The position numbers were made by a program, and so were the translations under genes. 64,000 nt of DNA from Mesobacterium_A sp034670065 (lineage in GTDB: Bacteria > Pseudomonadota > Alphaproteobacteria > Rhodobacterales > Rhodobacteraceae), in the NCBI GenBank assembly GCA_034670065.1, contig JAXMOG010000001.1:868001-932000 (forward strand), in the 5' to 3' direction. Of this stretch, positions 53,009 through 61,685 are shown in pieces (within the stretch, counting starts at the first letter, position 1; each line of letters starts with the position of its first letter). The notes below the pieces were generated by a model that saw only the letters and a program-made list of their open reading frames with translations, was not told the DNA's origin and searched no databases.

Positions 53009-53896
53009 ATGACCGATTTATCCGGTGTTACAACCATGTCCGCCAGCCAATTGACCGACCGCCTGTCGTGGGGTGTGGTTGAGTTTCAAGTCACCAACCT
53101 AGAACGCGCCGTTAAATTTTGGACCACTGCTCTGGGGTTGATCGAGCGTTCTAACGAGGGCAGCAGTGTTGTCCTTGGCACCGCCAAGAAAACGCTTTTC
53201 ATATTGCACGCAGGTGCCAAAAAAACCGTCGAGCCCGCCTATACAGGCATGTATCACGTCGCCATCGGAGTGCGCAGTCAGGCTGAGTTCTCTCGGGTTT
53301 TCGCCCGCCTGATCCATCTGAATGTACAGGTCAGCCCAACAGACCACCTTATGGCGAAATCGCTATATCTAAGCGATTACGATGGTTTAGAGATCGAAAT
53401 CACCTTTGAGACGCCAGAGCGGTTTGGTCGTTATGGCGATATGTCAAGGACGCTGACGCTGTATGATGCCGATGGTAATCCGCACAACGGGCGGGAACCT
53501 TTGGATGTGGCAGCAGAGCTTGCTATCGCTGAAGGGGCAGACCTTATGGCGCCCTTGGATGATGACACCTATCTGGCACATTTACACTTCAAGGTGGCCG
53601 AAATTGAACCCGCCCTGACGTGGTATGAAACCATCGGGTTTGCACGCCACCTCACACTGCGAAACTGGGGTTTTGCGGATATGAACGCAGGTGCGCCCAA
53701 CACGCACAGGCTGGCAATGAACATCTGGGCCGGGCCCAACCGCCCGCCTGCCCCTGACGATATGGCGCGTTTGGTGCGCTATGAATTGATCACACATGAC
53801 GCAAGCTTTCTAGAGAATGCGCCCTTGTCCCAAACAGGAAACGTTTGGCACGGGCTCGATCCTGCAGGCGTCGACATGACAGTCCGTTTGACTTGA
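53009..53896 (+). CDS. VOC superfamily protein, CatE-like (two glyoxalase-type domains)
   Basis: The 295-residue protein has two VOC modules: residues about 20-140 (WGVVEFQVTNLERAVKFW) and 185-290 (LAHLHFKVAEIEPALTWYE). This layout is that of catechol 2,3-dioxygenase-like CatE proteins. Of the three metal ligands, a His in HLHFKV and a His in HRLAMNIW are present, but the final Glu position appears changed in DPAGVDMTVRL, so dioxygenase activity is doubtful. A second ATG at about residue 10 is a possible start. It lies 79 bp after DoxX. Confidence 0.82.
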   Translation: MTDLSGVTTMSASQLTDRLSWGVVEFQVTNLERAVKFWTTALGLIERSNEGSSVVLGTAKKTLFILHAGAKKTVEPAYTGMYHVAIGVRSQAEFSRVFARLIHLNVQVSPTDHLMAKSLYLSDYDGLEIEITFETPERFGRYGDMSRTLTLYDADGNPHNGREPLDVAAELAIAEGADLMAPLDDDTYLAHLHFKVAEIEPALTWYETIGFARHLTLRNWGFADMNAGAPNTHRLAMNIWAGPNRPPAPDDMARLVRYELITHDASFLENAPLSQTGNVWHGLDPAGVDMTVRLT

Positions 53897-53908
53897 AAGG
53901 TGGCCACC

Positions 53909-54409
53909 ATGACCAATGAACCTCAGACTTACCGCCCCGCCCAGATCATCCTGCATTGGGTCGTTTTCGCCGCGATCTGGGTGCAATGGCTGTTCAACGA
54001 ACCGATCAAACTGACTGTTGAGGCCATGCAGACCGGTGCAACGCCTGCCAGCAATGACCTGACAATGGCATGGGTCCATGTTGGCTTTGGATCGACAATC
54101 TTTCTTGCGGTGCTGGCAAGGCTGTATCTGCGCTTTCGCTACGGCACCCCAGGCCATGCGCCCGGCACGCCCGAGATGCAGGCCAAGATCGCCACATGGA
54201 TGCATCGCGCCCTCTACGCCACGCTATTTGCGATGGTGATCACCGGTGGGCTGACATGGAATGGCGTCGCAGATTTGGGCTTCCTGCATCAGTATTTCAA
54301 CTTTCTGCTGTTCGCCCTCATCACGGCCCATGCGGCTGCCGCCCTGTTCAACCAGTTCGTGCGTAAGGACGGCACGTTGGCACGGATGATACCGGCACTA
54401 AAAAAGTGA
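53909..54409 (+). CDS. cytochrome b561 family protein
   Basis: The 166-residue membrane protein has four hydrophobic segments with histidines at the b-heme positions: ILHWVVF near the start, AWVHVGFG, WMHRALYA and ITAHAAAALF. It may pass electrons from quinol or accept superoxide electrons, as CybB does. The ATG at 53909 has AAAGGTGG upstream; a GTG three codons earlier is the alternative. Confidence 0.9.
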   Translation: MTNEPQTYRPAQIILHWVVFAAIWVQWLFNEPIKLTVEAMQTGATPASNDLTMAWVHVGFGSTIFLAVLARLYLRFRYGTPGHAPGTPEMQAKIATWMHRALYATLFAMVITGGLTWNGVADLGFLHQYFNFLLFALITAHAAAALFNQFVRKDGTLARMIPALKK

Positions 54410-54422
54410 AAAAAGATGTTCT

Positions 54423-54447
54423 GAGCCGCGACGGAAACTCGCGGCTC
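54423..54447 (+). repeat. stem-loop between b561 and MsrQ-like genes
   Basis: GAGCCGCGA and TCGCGGCTC form a perfect 9-bp stem with a 7-nt loop, 14 bp after the b561 stop. There is no T-run, so it may be a processing or pausing site. Confidence 0.7.
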
Positions 54448-54488
54448 AAACGTGTCATCCACAAGAAAACATTGATTTGGGTCACAAT

Positions 54489-55100
54489 ATGAAACGCTTC
54501 TTTTCTGCGACATCCCCCTATTTGCTTTGGCTGGTACTGGCCTCTCTTGGGATAATGATGACATTCACCGCACTGACATCGACAAACCCAAGGATCTTTC
54601 ATCAGCTGGTGCATCCGTCCGGCGAAACCTCTGCGCGTTTGTTGATTATCTTGATGATGGCGACGCCGCTGACAATGCTGCTTAGGGGGTGGCGCGGGCC
54701 GCAATGGTTGAAACGCAACCGGCGTTATTTGGGCGTGGCTTCTTTTGGGTACGCTTTGCTACACACGATTTTCTATCTTCTCGACAAGGCTTCGCTGACC
54801 ACTGTCGTTGATGAATTGCCGCGGCTTTACATCTGGACTGGTTGGATCGCGTTTTTGATTTTCGTGCCGCTGGCACTGACCTCGATGGACTATTTTGTGC
54901 GCAAAATGGGAACCTGGTGGAAATGGCTGCAACGCTGGACCTACGCCGCGGCAGTGCTGACTTTGGTTCACTGGGCCGCCTTGCACAACTGGAACGGCGC
55001 GGCCCCCGCCTTAATACATTTCGGGCCGTTGATCGCGCTTGAGGCTTACCGCGTCTGGTATTGGTATCTGCGCCCAAGACCCAAGCCGGCAGCCTCATAA
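54489..55100 (+). CDS. ferric reductase-like transmembrane protein, MsrQ/YedZ-like
   Basis: The 203-residue protein has six hydrophobic segments and the MsrQ pattern: RRYLGVASFGYALLHTIFYL with a heme His, LALTSMDYFVRKMGTWWKWL and VHWAALHNW with further His residues. MsrQ passes quinol electrons to the periplasmic methionine sulfoxide reductase MsrP, but no msrP gene is next to it. It is the last gene of this set and is followed by a strong terminator. Confidence 0.87.
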   Translation: MKRFFSATSPYLLWLVLASLGIMMTFTALTSTNPRIFHQLVHPSGETSARLLIILMMATPLTMLLRGWRGPQWLKRNRRYLGVASFGYALLHTIFYLLDKASLTTVVDELPRLYIWTGWIAFLIFVPLALTSMDYFVRKMGTWWKWLQRWTYAAAVLTLVHWAALHNWNGAAPALIHFGPLIALEAYRVWYWYLRPRPKPAAS

Positions 55101-55409
55101 CGGGATGTTTCTTGGGGCTTTGGAGACCAGATAATCGACCGCAACACTCAGCACGAAACCAAACGCAGCCCCGCAAGAGGCTGCGTTTTTTTGAGTCGCA
55201 ATCCCCCGTTGGATTTCGTCGCCTTGTCCAGAAAATTCCCAAACACCGTGACCTTCTGGGGGATTTGCCCGCTGGATGGATACAGCATCCACAGCGGTCA
55301 GCCGTCTATTGGCCAGCTTTCTACTCCCGAAGGATTCGTGGCCTGATTAACAGCCCTTTCCACTTCGCAGCAGCACCTTGCCGAGCCTTGCACCAATCAC
55401 ACCGAAATA
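55101..55409. other. convergent intergenic region
   Basis: It holds the terminator of the MsrQ-like gene near its left end. The other 220 bp up to the ABC ATPase stop show no supported gene. Confidence 0.5.
55163..55192 (+). terminator. Rho-independent terminator after the DoxX-MsrQ set
   Basis: ACGCAGCC and GGCTGCGT form an 8-bp stem with an 8-nt loop, followed by a run of T (55186-55192). Confidence 0.92.
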
Positions 55410-56495
55410 TCACCCTCGCAGAACAGCCATGCTCTGACTGTCCCAATTGAGCCAAACCGGGTCTGACCCAAGCGAAATTCCAGTTTCGGTATCTACAAAG
55501 GCGCGGAGTTTGGCACCTTGGGTTTCCTCTATCAGCACATCTACGGACATGCGGCTCCCGTGAAATGTCTTGTCGATCACCTTGCCTTGGATGGCATTTG
55601 GTCCAGCCGGGCGGGAATTGGAAAAGGATAGCTTTTCCAAACGGATAGATGCGGTGACATCTGTGGCATCGCTTGGCAAAGGACCATTGGACCGGCCTTT
55701 GAGCGTGTAACCGAACCAATCCATAACCACGTCTTCACCGTCTGTGCCGCGCAATGTGCCTGTCATCAGATTGGTATCGCCAATCAACTCGGCCACAAAT
55801 TGGGTGGATGGCTGGAAGTAGAGCTCTTCGGGTGTGCCAACCTGTTCCATTTTACCTTTGTTCATCACCACGATGCGATCTGACATGGTCAGCGCCTCGT
55901 CCTGATCATGGGTGACAAAGAAAAAGGTTTTGTTGGTGCGGCGCTGAATCGCCTTTAGTTCCTGTTGCACTTGGCCACGCAGTTTCGCGTCCAATGCGCC
56001 CAACGGTTCATCCAACAGCAACAGCGCGGGATCAGGAGCCAATGCACGAGCCAGTGCGACACGCTGCCGTTGCCCACCAGACAATTGCGCCGGGTAACGG
56101 TCGCCATAGGCTTCCAGTTCCAGAAAAGACATGATCTCATCTTGGCGCAGACGAATGTCTTTTTTCTTCAGTCCCTTAAGCTCAAGCCCAAAAGCGATAT
56201 TCTGGCGCACGGTCATATGTGGAAACAGGGCGTAATCCTGAAAGACCATATTCACATGCCGTTTTTCCGGCGGCAGGTTGGTCACGTCTTCATCATTAAG
56301 CAAGACGCGCCCCTGGGTTGGACGTTCAAACCCGCCGAGAATACGAAGCGTGGTGGATTTTCCGCAGCCGGATGGGCCGAGAAAGGTCACGAATTCACCG
56401 CGTGCAATATCCAGGTTCAGATTGTTCAGCGCAATCGTGTCACCGAACGTTTTGGTAAGGTTTTCGATACGGACAAGGGGATTGGTATCAGTCAC
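55410..56495 (-). CDS. ABC transporter ATPase, spermidine/putrescine (PotA) type
   Basis: The 361-residue protein has Walker A GPSGCGKST, signature LSGGQRQR, Walker B LLLLDEPLGALD and a C-terminal TOBE domain (about 275-355). The layout matches PotA-type ATPases of the polyamine/opine/iron class. It is the last gene of the leftward operon and starts 4 bp after the second permease gene. The imported compound is more likely an opine or amine derivative, judged by the dehydrogenase in the operon. Confidence 0.92.
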   Translation of the reverse strand: MTDTNPLVRIENLTKTFGDTIALNNLNLDIARGEFVTFLGPSGCGKSTTLRILGGFERPTQGRVLLNDEDVTNLPPEKRHVNMVFQDYALFPHMTVRQNIAFGLELKGLKKKDIRLRQDEIMSFLELEAYGDRYPAQLSGGQRQRVALARALAPDPALLLLDEPLGALDAKLRGQVQQELKAIQRRTNKTFFFVTHDQDEALTMSDRIVVMNKGKMEQVGTPEELYFQPSTQFVAELIGDTNLMTGTLRGTDGEDVVMDWFGYTLKGRSNGPLPSDATDVTASIRLEKLSFSNSRPAGPNAIQGKVIDKTFHGSRMSVDVLIEETQGAKLRAFVDTETGISLGSDPVWLNWDSQSMAVLRG

Positions 56496-56499
56496 GGAA

Positions 56500-57282
56500 T
56501 TAGTCCTTGTTCAGGCTGCGGGTGAACCGTTCAGCCCAGATGCCAATGGCTGCGGTGAGGAACAGAGCAACAGTTGCGATGGCGTTGATTTCAGGAGACA
56601 TGCCAGATCTCAGCTTGGCAAAGATCAACACAGGAAGCGTTGGATCGTAGCCGCCCAGGAAGAAAGAGCGCACAAAGTCATCAAAACTCAGAAGCAAACA
56701 GAAGATACTCGCCCCCAAAATGGCCGGGATCAGATACGGCAAAGTGATCCGCACGAACGTGATGAACGGATCCGCGCCAAGATCCCGCGCCGCTTCCAAT
56801 TGGCTTTTGGGCAGGGTGGACAGGCGCGCCATAACGACAAGCACCACAAAAGGCACGTTGTGAACCGCATGAGACCAGATGATCGCCCCCATGCCCGGTT
56901 CGATTCCAAGCCAGCGGGCGTAGATACGAAACGCGATGGCCGAAATGATCCCCGGCACAAGTGCGGGCAAAATGGTGAGCGCGAATATGGCGTTGCGGCC
57001 AAGGAATTTGCGACCTTCAAGCAGGATCGCGATCCAAGTACCTACCAGAATGGAGATCAAAGTCGACAAAACAGCGATGGAGACCGAATAGCCAAAGGCC
57101 GACAAAACCTCGGTGTCGCCGAAAACACCCGTGTACCAATCAAGCGTCCAAGAGCGGATCGGAAAACCGATAAATTTGCTGTCTTTGAACCCCATAAGCA
57201 CCATGAGAACCAAAGGAACGAATACATAGAGGACGAAAGCCCAGTAAACGCAGGATAACAGTATGCGATTGCCACGGTTCAC
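56500..57282 (-). CDS. ABC transporter permease, PotC type
   Basis: The 260-residue membrane protein has six hydrophobic segments and the EAA loop LPKSQLEAARDLGADPFITF. The start is taken as GTG at 57282, which overlaps the stop of the upstream permease as GTGA; a longer reading would cover 100 bp of that gene. It pairs with the PotB-type subunit. Confidence 0.9.
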   Translation of the reverse strand: MNRGNRILLSCVYWAFVLYVFVPLVLMVLMGFKDSKFIGFPIRSWTLDWYTGVFGDTEVLSAFGYSVSIAVLSTLISILVGTWIAILLEGRKFLGRNAIFALTILPALVPGIISAIAFRIYARWLGIEPGMGAIIWSHAVHNVPFVVLVVMARLSTLPKSQLEAARDLGADPFITFVRITLPYLIPAILGASIFCLLLSFDDFVRSFFLGGYDPTLPVLIFAKLRSGMSPEINAIATVALFLTAAIGIWAERFTRSLNKD

Positions 57283-58265
57283 TTGGTATCTCCTTTGCGA
57301 AGCGTGTTCATGAACTTTTGGAAGGCGCCTGTTAGGACCAGAGCGGCCGCAAACATGATTGTGGCAAAGGCCGCACCTGTCGGCCATTCATCCCCCGCCA
57401 CGTGGAAGAACCCGGCGATGGTTTCAGCAAAAACTGTTGTCGATGGGCCGCCCAACAATACGGGTGTTGCGTAAAATCCGGTTGAGATCAGGAAGACCAG
57501 CGTACAGCCCGAGGAAATGCCTTCCAGCGTGAGTGGCAATGTGACCCGGCGAAATCTGGTCCAGGCAGACGCGCCAAGATCAGCGGCGGCTTCGTTATAG
57601 CTTTTGGGCAGTTTTTCGAGTGCCGAGTAGAGCGGCAAAAGCATGTAAAGCGCGGTCAGATAGACGATCCCGACACCCATGGAAAAGCTTGTGTACATGA
57701 ATGGGATCGGCCGATCGATCAGGCCAAGCCAGATGAGCAACTGGTTCACAGCACCGGTGTTTCCCAACAGGATCATGATCGCAAAAGTGCGGACAATCTC
57801 ACCCACCCAAAACGGGATCAACAACAGCAACAGCATCAGCATCTGGTTTTTTCGCGACACATGACGCGCCAGGAAATAGGCCACCGGATAGGTCAGGATC
57901 AGCGTGCAAAAGGTAAAGACACCCGCAAAGATCAGCGTTCTGAAAAACGGCTGCCAGAAAATGTAATCTCCGAAAAAGCGTGCATAGTTATCCAATGTGA
58001 AGTGCTGCTCTACACCCGGCGCAACTGGGTAGGCATCGGTCAGGCTGACCCGCAGCATTTGCAGCATTGGCCCAAGGTGCTGGGTCAGCACCCAGATCAG
58101 TGGAAAGATCGCAAGGATCAGGAACTGGCGTCTTGGGCTGGTTGTCGCGAGGCTCATCAGCAGATGATACGGCCCCCAATGCGTCAACCGTCCCCAGAAC
58201 GGGAGATCGCCCTTATTTCCGGCACTATGGCCTGCTTGTGTGCGGAGTGCGTGGTCGTCGCTCAT
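57279..58265 (-). CDS. ABC transporter permease, PotB type
   Basis: The 328-residue membrane protein has a long cytoplasmic N-terminus (about 45 residues), six hydrophobic segments and the EAA loop KLPKSYNEAAADLGASAWTRF. It overlaps the PotC-type gene by 4 bp and lies 87 bp after the binding-protein gene. Confidence 0.91.
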   Translation of the reverse strand: MSDDHALRTQAGHSAGNKGDLPFWGRLTHWGPYHLLMSLATTSPRRQFLILAIFPLIWVLTQHLGPMLQMLRVSLTDAYPVAPGVEQHFTLDNYARFFGDYIFWQPFFRTLIFAGVFTFCTLILTYPVAYFLARHVSRKNQMLMLLLLLIPFWVGEIVRTFAIMILLGNTGAVNQLLIWLGLIDRPIPFMYTSFSMGVGIVYLTALYMLLPLYSALEKLPKSYNEAAADLGASAWTRFRRVTLPLTLEGISSGCTLVFLISTGFYATPVLLGGPSTTVFAETIAGFFHVAGDEWPTGAAFATIMFAAALVLTGAFQKFMNTLRKGDTK

Positions 58266-58352
58266 GTTGGCTTGTCCAATGAAGGCATGCGTGCCCTGCC
58301 CGTCTCTATGGACGGACAGAACGATGAGTATAAAGTGGCGATCCTGGGCTGA

Positions 58353-59459
58353 TTAGGCCGCTTTGATGGCCTCTACGGCAGGGTCAACAAAACCGTATTT
58401 CATCTTGTTGGCTTCCGCGCGGAAGAATTTCAGATTGGCCATTTCTTCGTCGGTAAACGATGTCGACTGCTTCTCCAGATCGGTCAGATACTGGGACGCA
58501 TCTTTGTAGGTCGAAATAAAGCCAGACGCCTTGGTCATTGCGGCCCCAATTTCCGGCGACGCAAGGATCGCGTTCAGGAACGTGTAGGCATTGTCCACAT
58601 TCGGCGCGTTATTGGCGACGTTGTAGGTGTAAACAAAGCCATAAGAGCCTTCTTGCGGGATGGTCATCTGAAGCGGGAACCCGTCATTGATCAACGCCGC
58701 AGCTGGACCGTTCCAGCTATGGGCCAGAGCGATATCCTGATTGACGAACATCTGCTGCACTTCGGCGCCACTGTCATAGTATTTACGGACCAGCGGTTTC
58801 TTTGCGATCAGGAACTGCTTGGCTTCTTCGACGATGGCGGCGGCTTTTTCCGGGTCATCCAGATAGGCAACCATATTGCCGTCATAGCCCATCTTCAGCA
58901 TGATGATCGACATCATATCTTGGATGATATACGCGGTCTGGCCTTTGTATTTTTCAGAGAACAATACATCCCAGCTTTTGGCTTCTTCAGCGCTTACCAG
59001 ATCACTGTTATAGGACAGCACTTCCATACCGGACAGAATTGGCGCGCCCCATTTATGGCCGTTGATCGTGGACCAATCGCTTTCCGAGAAGGTCGGATTG
59101 ATATTGCCCCAGTTGCTCAGACGGCCCGTGTCCAGAGGAGCCAAGAGATCATTGTCGATGAACTGAAGGAAACGGTGACCGGCCACCGTCATGATGTCCA
59201 CGGTTGGGTTCGGGGCCTCGGCAGCCAAAAGGTTGAACTGTTTCCCTTGGTCATCAACCAAGCGAACGTTCACCTTGATGCCAGTTTCGGCTTCGAACTG
59301 CTTCTTGAAAGAGTCTGGCACGAAATCATTATATGTCCAGATATTCACTTCGCCCCCTGCAGCATGGGCGCTGCGCAGGTAAACCGGGCTGGCCAGAGCT
59401 GTGGCACCAGCGGCGGCTGTGCTGAGGAACCGGCGGCGGCTAAATGCGAGTTTAGTCAT
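58353..59459 (-). CDS. ABC transporter substrate-binding protein, PotD/PotF type
   Basis: The 368-residue protein has a Tat-type signal with RRRF (residues 8-11) ending AHA-A at about 34. The mature part has the PotD start GEVNIWTYNDFVPDSFKKQF and the block YVLS-like MEVLSYNSDLV. It collects the substrate for the PotB/C/A-type importer. The gap of 87 bp to the permease gene may allow higher expression. The ligand is unknown; polyamines, opines or other cationic amines are possible. Confidence 0.91.
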   Translation of the reverse strand: MTKLAFSRRRFLSTAAAGATALASPVYLRSAHAAGGEVNIWTYNDFVPDSFKKQFEAETGIKVNVRLVDDQGKQFNLLAAEAPNPTVDIMTVAGHRFLQFIDNDLLAPLDTGRLSNWGNINPTFSESDWSTINGHKWGAPILSGMEVLSYNSDLVSAEEAKSWDVLFSEKYKGQTAYIIQDMMSIIMLKMGYDGNMVAYLDDPEKAAAIVEEAKQFLIAKKPLVRKYYDSGAEVQQMFVNQDIALAHSWNGPAAALINDGFPLQMTIPQEGSYGFVYTYNVANNAPNVDNAYTFLNAILASPEIGAAMTKASGFISTYKDASQYLTDLEKQSTSFTDEEMANLKFFRAEANKMKYGFVDPAVEAIKAA

Positions 59460-59506
59460 TGGTACGTCTCCTTGTCGGTTAAGTTTTTGTCCGTATCTTT
59501 ATTGGT

Positions 59507-60607
59507 TCAGGCATCCTCGGATGGCATTGGCAACAGTCCGGTACGGGCGGCTTGCTGCAGGTCGTCTAGGGTAAAACGGGTAAGATCGAGCGCTTTCAAA
59601 AACGCGTTTTCCTGAGAAAAATCGCGATCATACATGGCCGAAAACAGGGCGACCCCCGCTTCATGCAGGGGCGCAGGGCGTCCAACCAAGCGCCCTAAAA
59701 CGGCTGTAACTTCAAGGCCATAAGGCACATCCTCTGTCACATATCGGCTGTCTGCGGTGGCTGGACCCAAACCGCCATAGCCATGGCGATGCATTTCTTG
59801 GTTCATGTCGCTGATGGTGCCAATCGGTACGTGAAAGCTTTTGTGAAAATGTTCAAAAATGGTTTTGACATCGAGACCGAGCACCTTGGCGATCTCCAGC
59901 CTTTCCAAATCCAGCTTTTCCATCAAACGCCCGACCTTTGGCGTGACGTTGAGTCCTTGGCTCCAATCCTCTCCCCGTTCCATCCGGGTGATATTGCAAA
60001 GCGCAATTCCAAGGTGGTTCTGGGGGTTGAGATTGGACAGCGTGATAGCCAATAATCCGTCGCGAGGCGTGAAGCGATCTCCGAACAGGGTTTGGCACAA
60101 TTCCAACGCCTCGGCGCTAAACGTATCCGGGACCGTGCAGAGATCAACTTGCGCGCGCACAGTATTGACGCGGACGGCATTGTCCGTGCGCCGCCCAGAC
60201 ACGATTGTGGTGCCCCATGCCGTCACGGGTGCCGAAACACCGCGTTCTGCGAGGCGCGCCACAAGATAGAGCGCGCCAAAGGAAGCGTGCGACGAAACAA
60301 TAACGTGCTGACCGTCGCGAATATGAGGTGCGATGGCATCCATAACGCTTTTGTGCCCGGTGGCAGGCAGCGCAAGGATCAGCGCATCGCTTTGATCCAC
60401 CAGTTCTTTGGCGGATTGGGCAATTTCAGGTGAAAACTCAGCCTCAAACACGCCATGAACGCGCAATGGTGCCGTCCTAAACACATGCGTGCTTTTGCCT
60501 GAAGGCGACCAAAGCACCGGCACATGTTGGTTCCGATGCAAAAGCGCGGCGGTGCCAAGGGCGATGGCCCCTGCCCCAACGATCCCTATGCGCAAACGCT
60601 GGGTCAT
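59507..60607 (-). CDS. NAD/NADP octopine/nopaline dehydrogenase family protein
   Basis: Opine dehydrogenases join or split an amino acid and a 2-keto acid through a secondary amine, using NAD(P)H. The 366-residue protein has the Rossmann loop GIVGAG at 8-13 and the family motif NPQNH at 194-198, where His198 matches the catalytic histidine. An Asp that pairs with it is expected in the C-terminal helical domain (about 200-345). It overlaps the AhpD-like gene by 4 bp and lies 47 bp before the binding-protein gene. In a catabolic operon with an importer, it would work in the oxidative direction. The substrate is unknown. Confidence 0.88.
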   Translation of the reverse strand: MTQRLRIGIVGAGAIALGTAALLHRNQHVPVLWSPSGKSTHVFRTAPLRVHGVFEAEFSPEIAQSAKELVDQSDALILALPATGHKSVMDAIAPHIRDGQHVIVSSHASFGALYLVARLAERGVSAPVTAWGTTIVSGRRTDNAVRVNTVRAQVDLCTVPDTFSAEALELCQTLFGDRFTPRDGLLAITLSNLNPQNHLGIALCNITRMERGEDWSQGLNVTPKVGRLMEKLDLERLEIAKVLGLDVKTIFEHFHKSFHVPIGTISDMNQEMHRHGYGGLGPATADSRYVTEDVPYGLEVTAVLGRLVGRPAPLHEAGVALFSAMYDRDFSQENAFLKALDLTRFTLDDLQQAARTGLLPMPSEDA

Positions 60608-61206
60608 GCCGATGCCTTTTGTGGTACAGGGTCACGACGCACCGGATCACCAAGCACATGCATCAAACGATTTGCCCATCCGAACAGCGCTGAAGACAGG
60701 ATCAGATCAAAGATCTCCGCCTCATCAAGCCCAGCGTCCCGCAACGCTTTTATTTCTTCCGGACCGGCAGACGGCGGAGTTTCGGCAGACTTGCGGGCAA
60801 AATCAAAAATCGCTCGATTTCGTGGGGACAAATTTGCCTTTTCGCCGTTGGTGAACAGCTCATCCGTGACGGTTTCATCTTTGGCCAGTTTGGCGTGCCG
60901 ATCCGCGTGGACAGCCGCGCAATAGATACAGCGATTGACCATAGAAGCGCCCAAAGCCCCCAACTCACGCTCTTCGCGCGACATGCCGCCCTTGTCATAC
61001 ATGATCGCGTTGAACAAAGGAGAGCGTACCGACAAGCTTTCCACGTCATGCGCCAAGGTCAAAACGTAAGCGGAAATCTTGGTATTCGACGGCGTAACTT
61101 TAAGCGCATCGAGTTGTTCGGGAGTGGCCTCGGACAGGTTCACAGGTGTCACACGCGGTTGCCATTCAGGAACGCGACGAGTGAATTTGTGGATGACGCG
61201 GGTCAT
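60604..61206 (-). CDS. AhpD-like alkylhydroperoxidase domain protein
   Basis: The 200-residue protein has the CMD/AhpD motif RCIYCAAVHADRH with Cys93, Cys96 and His100. This is the redox site of alkylhydroperoxidase D and related decarboxylases. The ATG at 61206 overlaps the stop of the preceding gene (ATGA) and has AAGGAGAG upstream. It forms a pair with the next CMD-like gene, as in the Avi_7169/Avi_7170 protein families as I recall. It may remove peroxides made by the flavin monooxygenase. Confidence 0.85.
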   Translation of the reverse strand: MTRVIHKFTRRVPEWQPRVTPVNLSEATPEQLDALKVTPSNTKISAYVLTLAHDVESLSVRSPLFNAIMYDKGGMSREERELGALGASMVNRCIYCAAVHADRHAKLAKDETVTDELFTNGEKANLSPRNRAIFDFARKSAETPPSAGPEEIKALRDAGLDEAEIFDLILSSALFGWANRLMHVLGDPVRRDPVPQKASA

Positions 61207-61685
61207 GCCAACTCTCCTTGCATCAAGCGAAGCCCGGAAATCACGCGGAGCTGATAGGCCATAAAGGCCACCAGTTCGCATAGCCGAACGATGTCTGCAT
61301 CACTGACCCTTGCGCTTTGCAGCGCGGAAACATGGTCAGCCGAAATGTCGCGCGGGGTATTGGCCACAAGATCGACAAAAGCCAAAACCGTTTTCAGCCC
61401 GTGCGCCTCTCCTGAGGCATCGGGTTGTGCCAAATCCGCATAGTCGCCAGCCGTCATATCGTAATGCGCGGCTAGACTGGCATCCCCTGCCAGTCGCGCG
61501 ATCCGGGCGGCCAGAGCGGCCCGCAGCGCATGGGGAAAGGCACCGAAATCCTTAGGACACAGAACAGCCTCTTCGGCGTCTTGAGTCAAATCAAAGATGT
61601 TGTTCCGTGGGGAAATTGCTTGGGCAAGCTCGGAACTTGTGTCCAGTTCCGACGCGACAAGGGCGGTGGTCAGAGAAAGGCTCAT
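61203..61685 (-). CDS. CMD-domain-like protein (Avi_7170-like), no active-site cysteines
   Basis: The 160-residue, mostly helical protein resembles the CMD fold in its second half (ADIVRLCELVAFMAYQLRVI) but lacks the CxxC motif of its neighbour. It is coupled by 4-bp overlaps to both adjacent genes. Pairs of a catalytic and a non-catalytic CMD protein probably form one complex; that is inference. The ATG at 61685 is chosen for the ATGA overlap. Confidence 0.7.
   Translation of the reverse strand: MSLSLTTALVASELDTSSELAQAISPRNNIFDLTQDAEEAVLCPKDFGAFPHALRAALAARIARLAGDASLAAHYDMTAGDYADLAQPDASGEAHGLKTVLAFVDLVANTPRDISADHVSALQSARVSDADIVRLCELVAFMAYQLRVISGLRLMQGELA

Noticed and set aside
57861..58352. 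163-codon rightward frame across the PotB/PotD gap
   Set aside because: It is antisense to the PotB-type gene and starts inside it; codon pattern follows the minus-strand gene.
58653..59615. 320-codon rightward frame opposite the PotD-type gene
   Set aside because: It is antisense to a clear binding-protein gene and has no family pattern.
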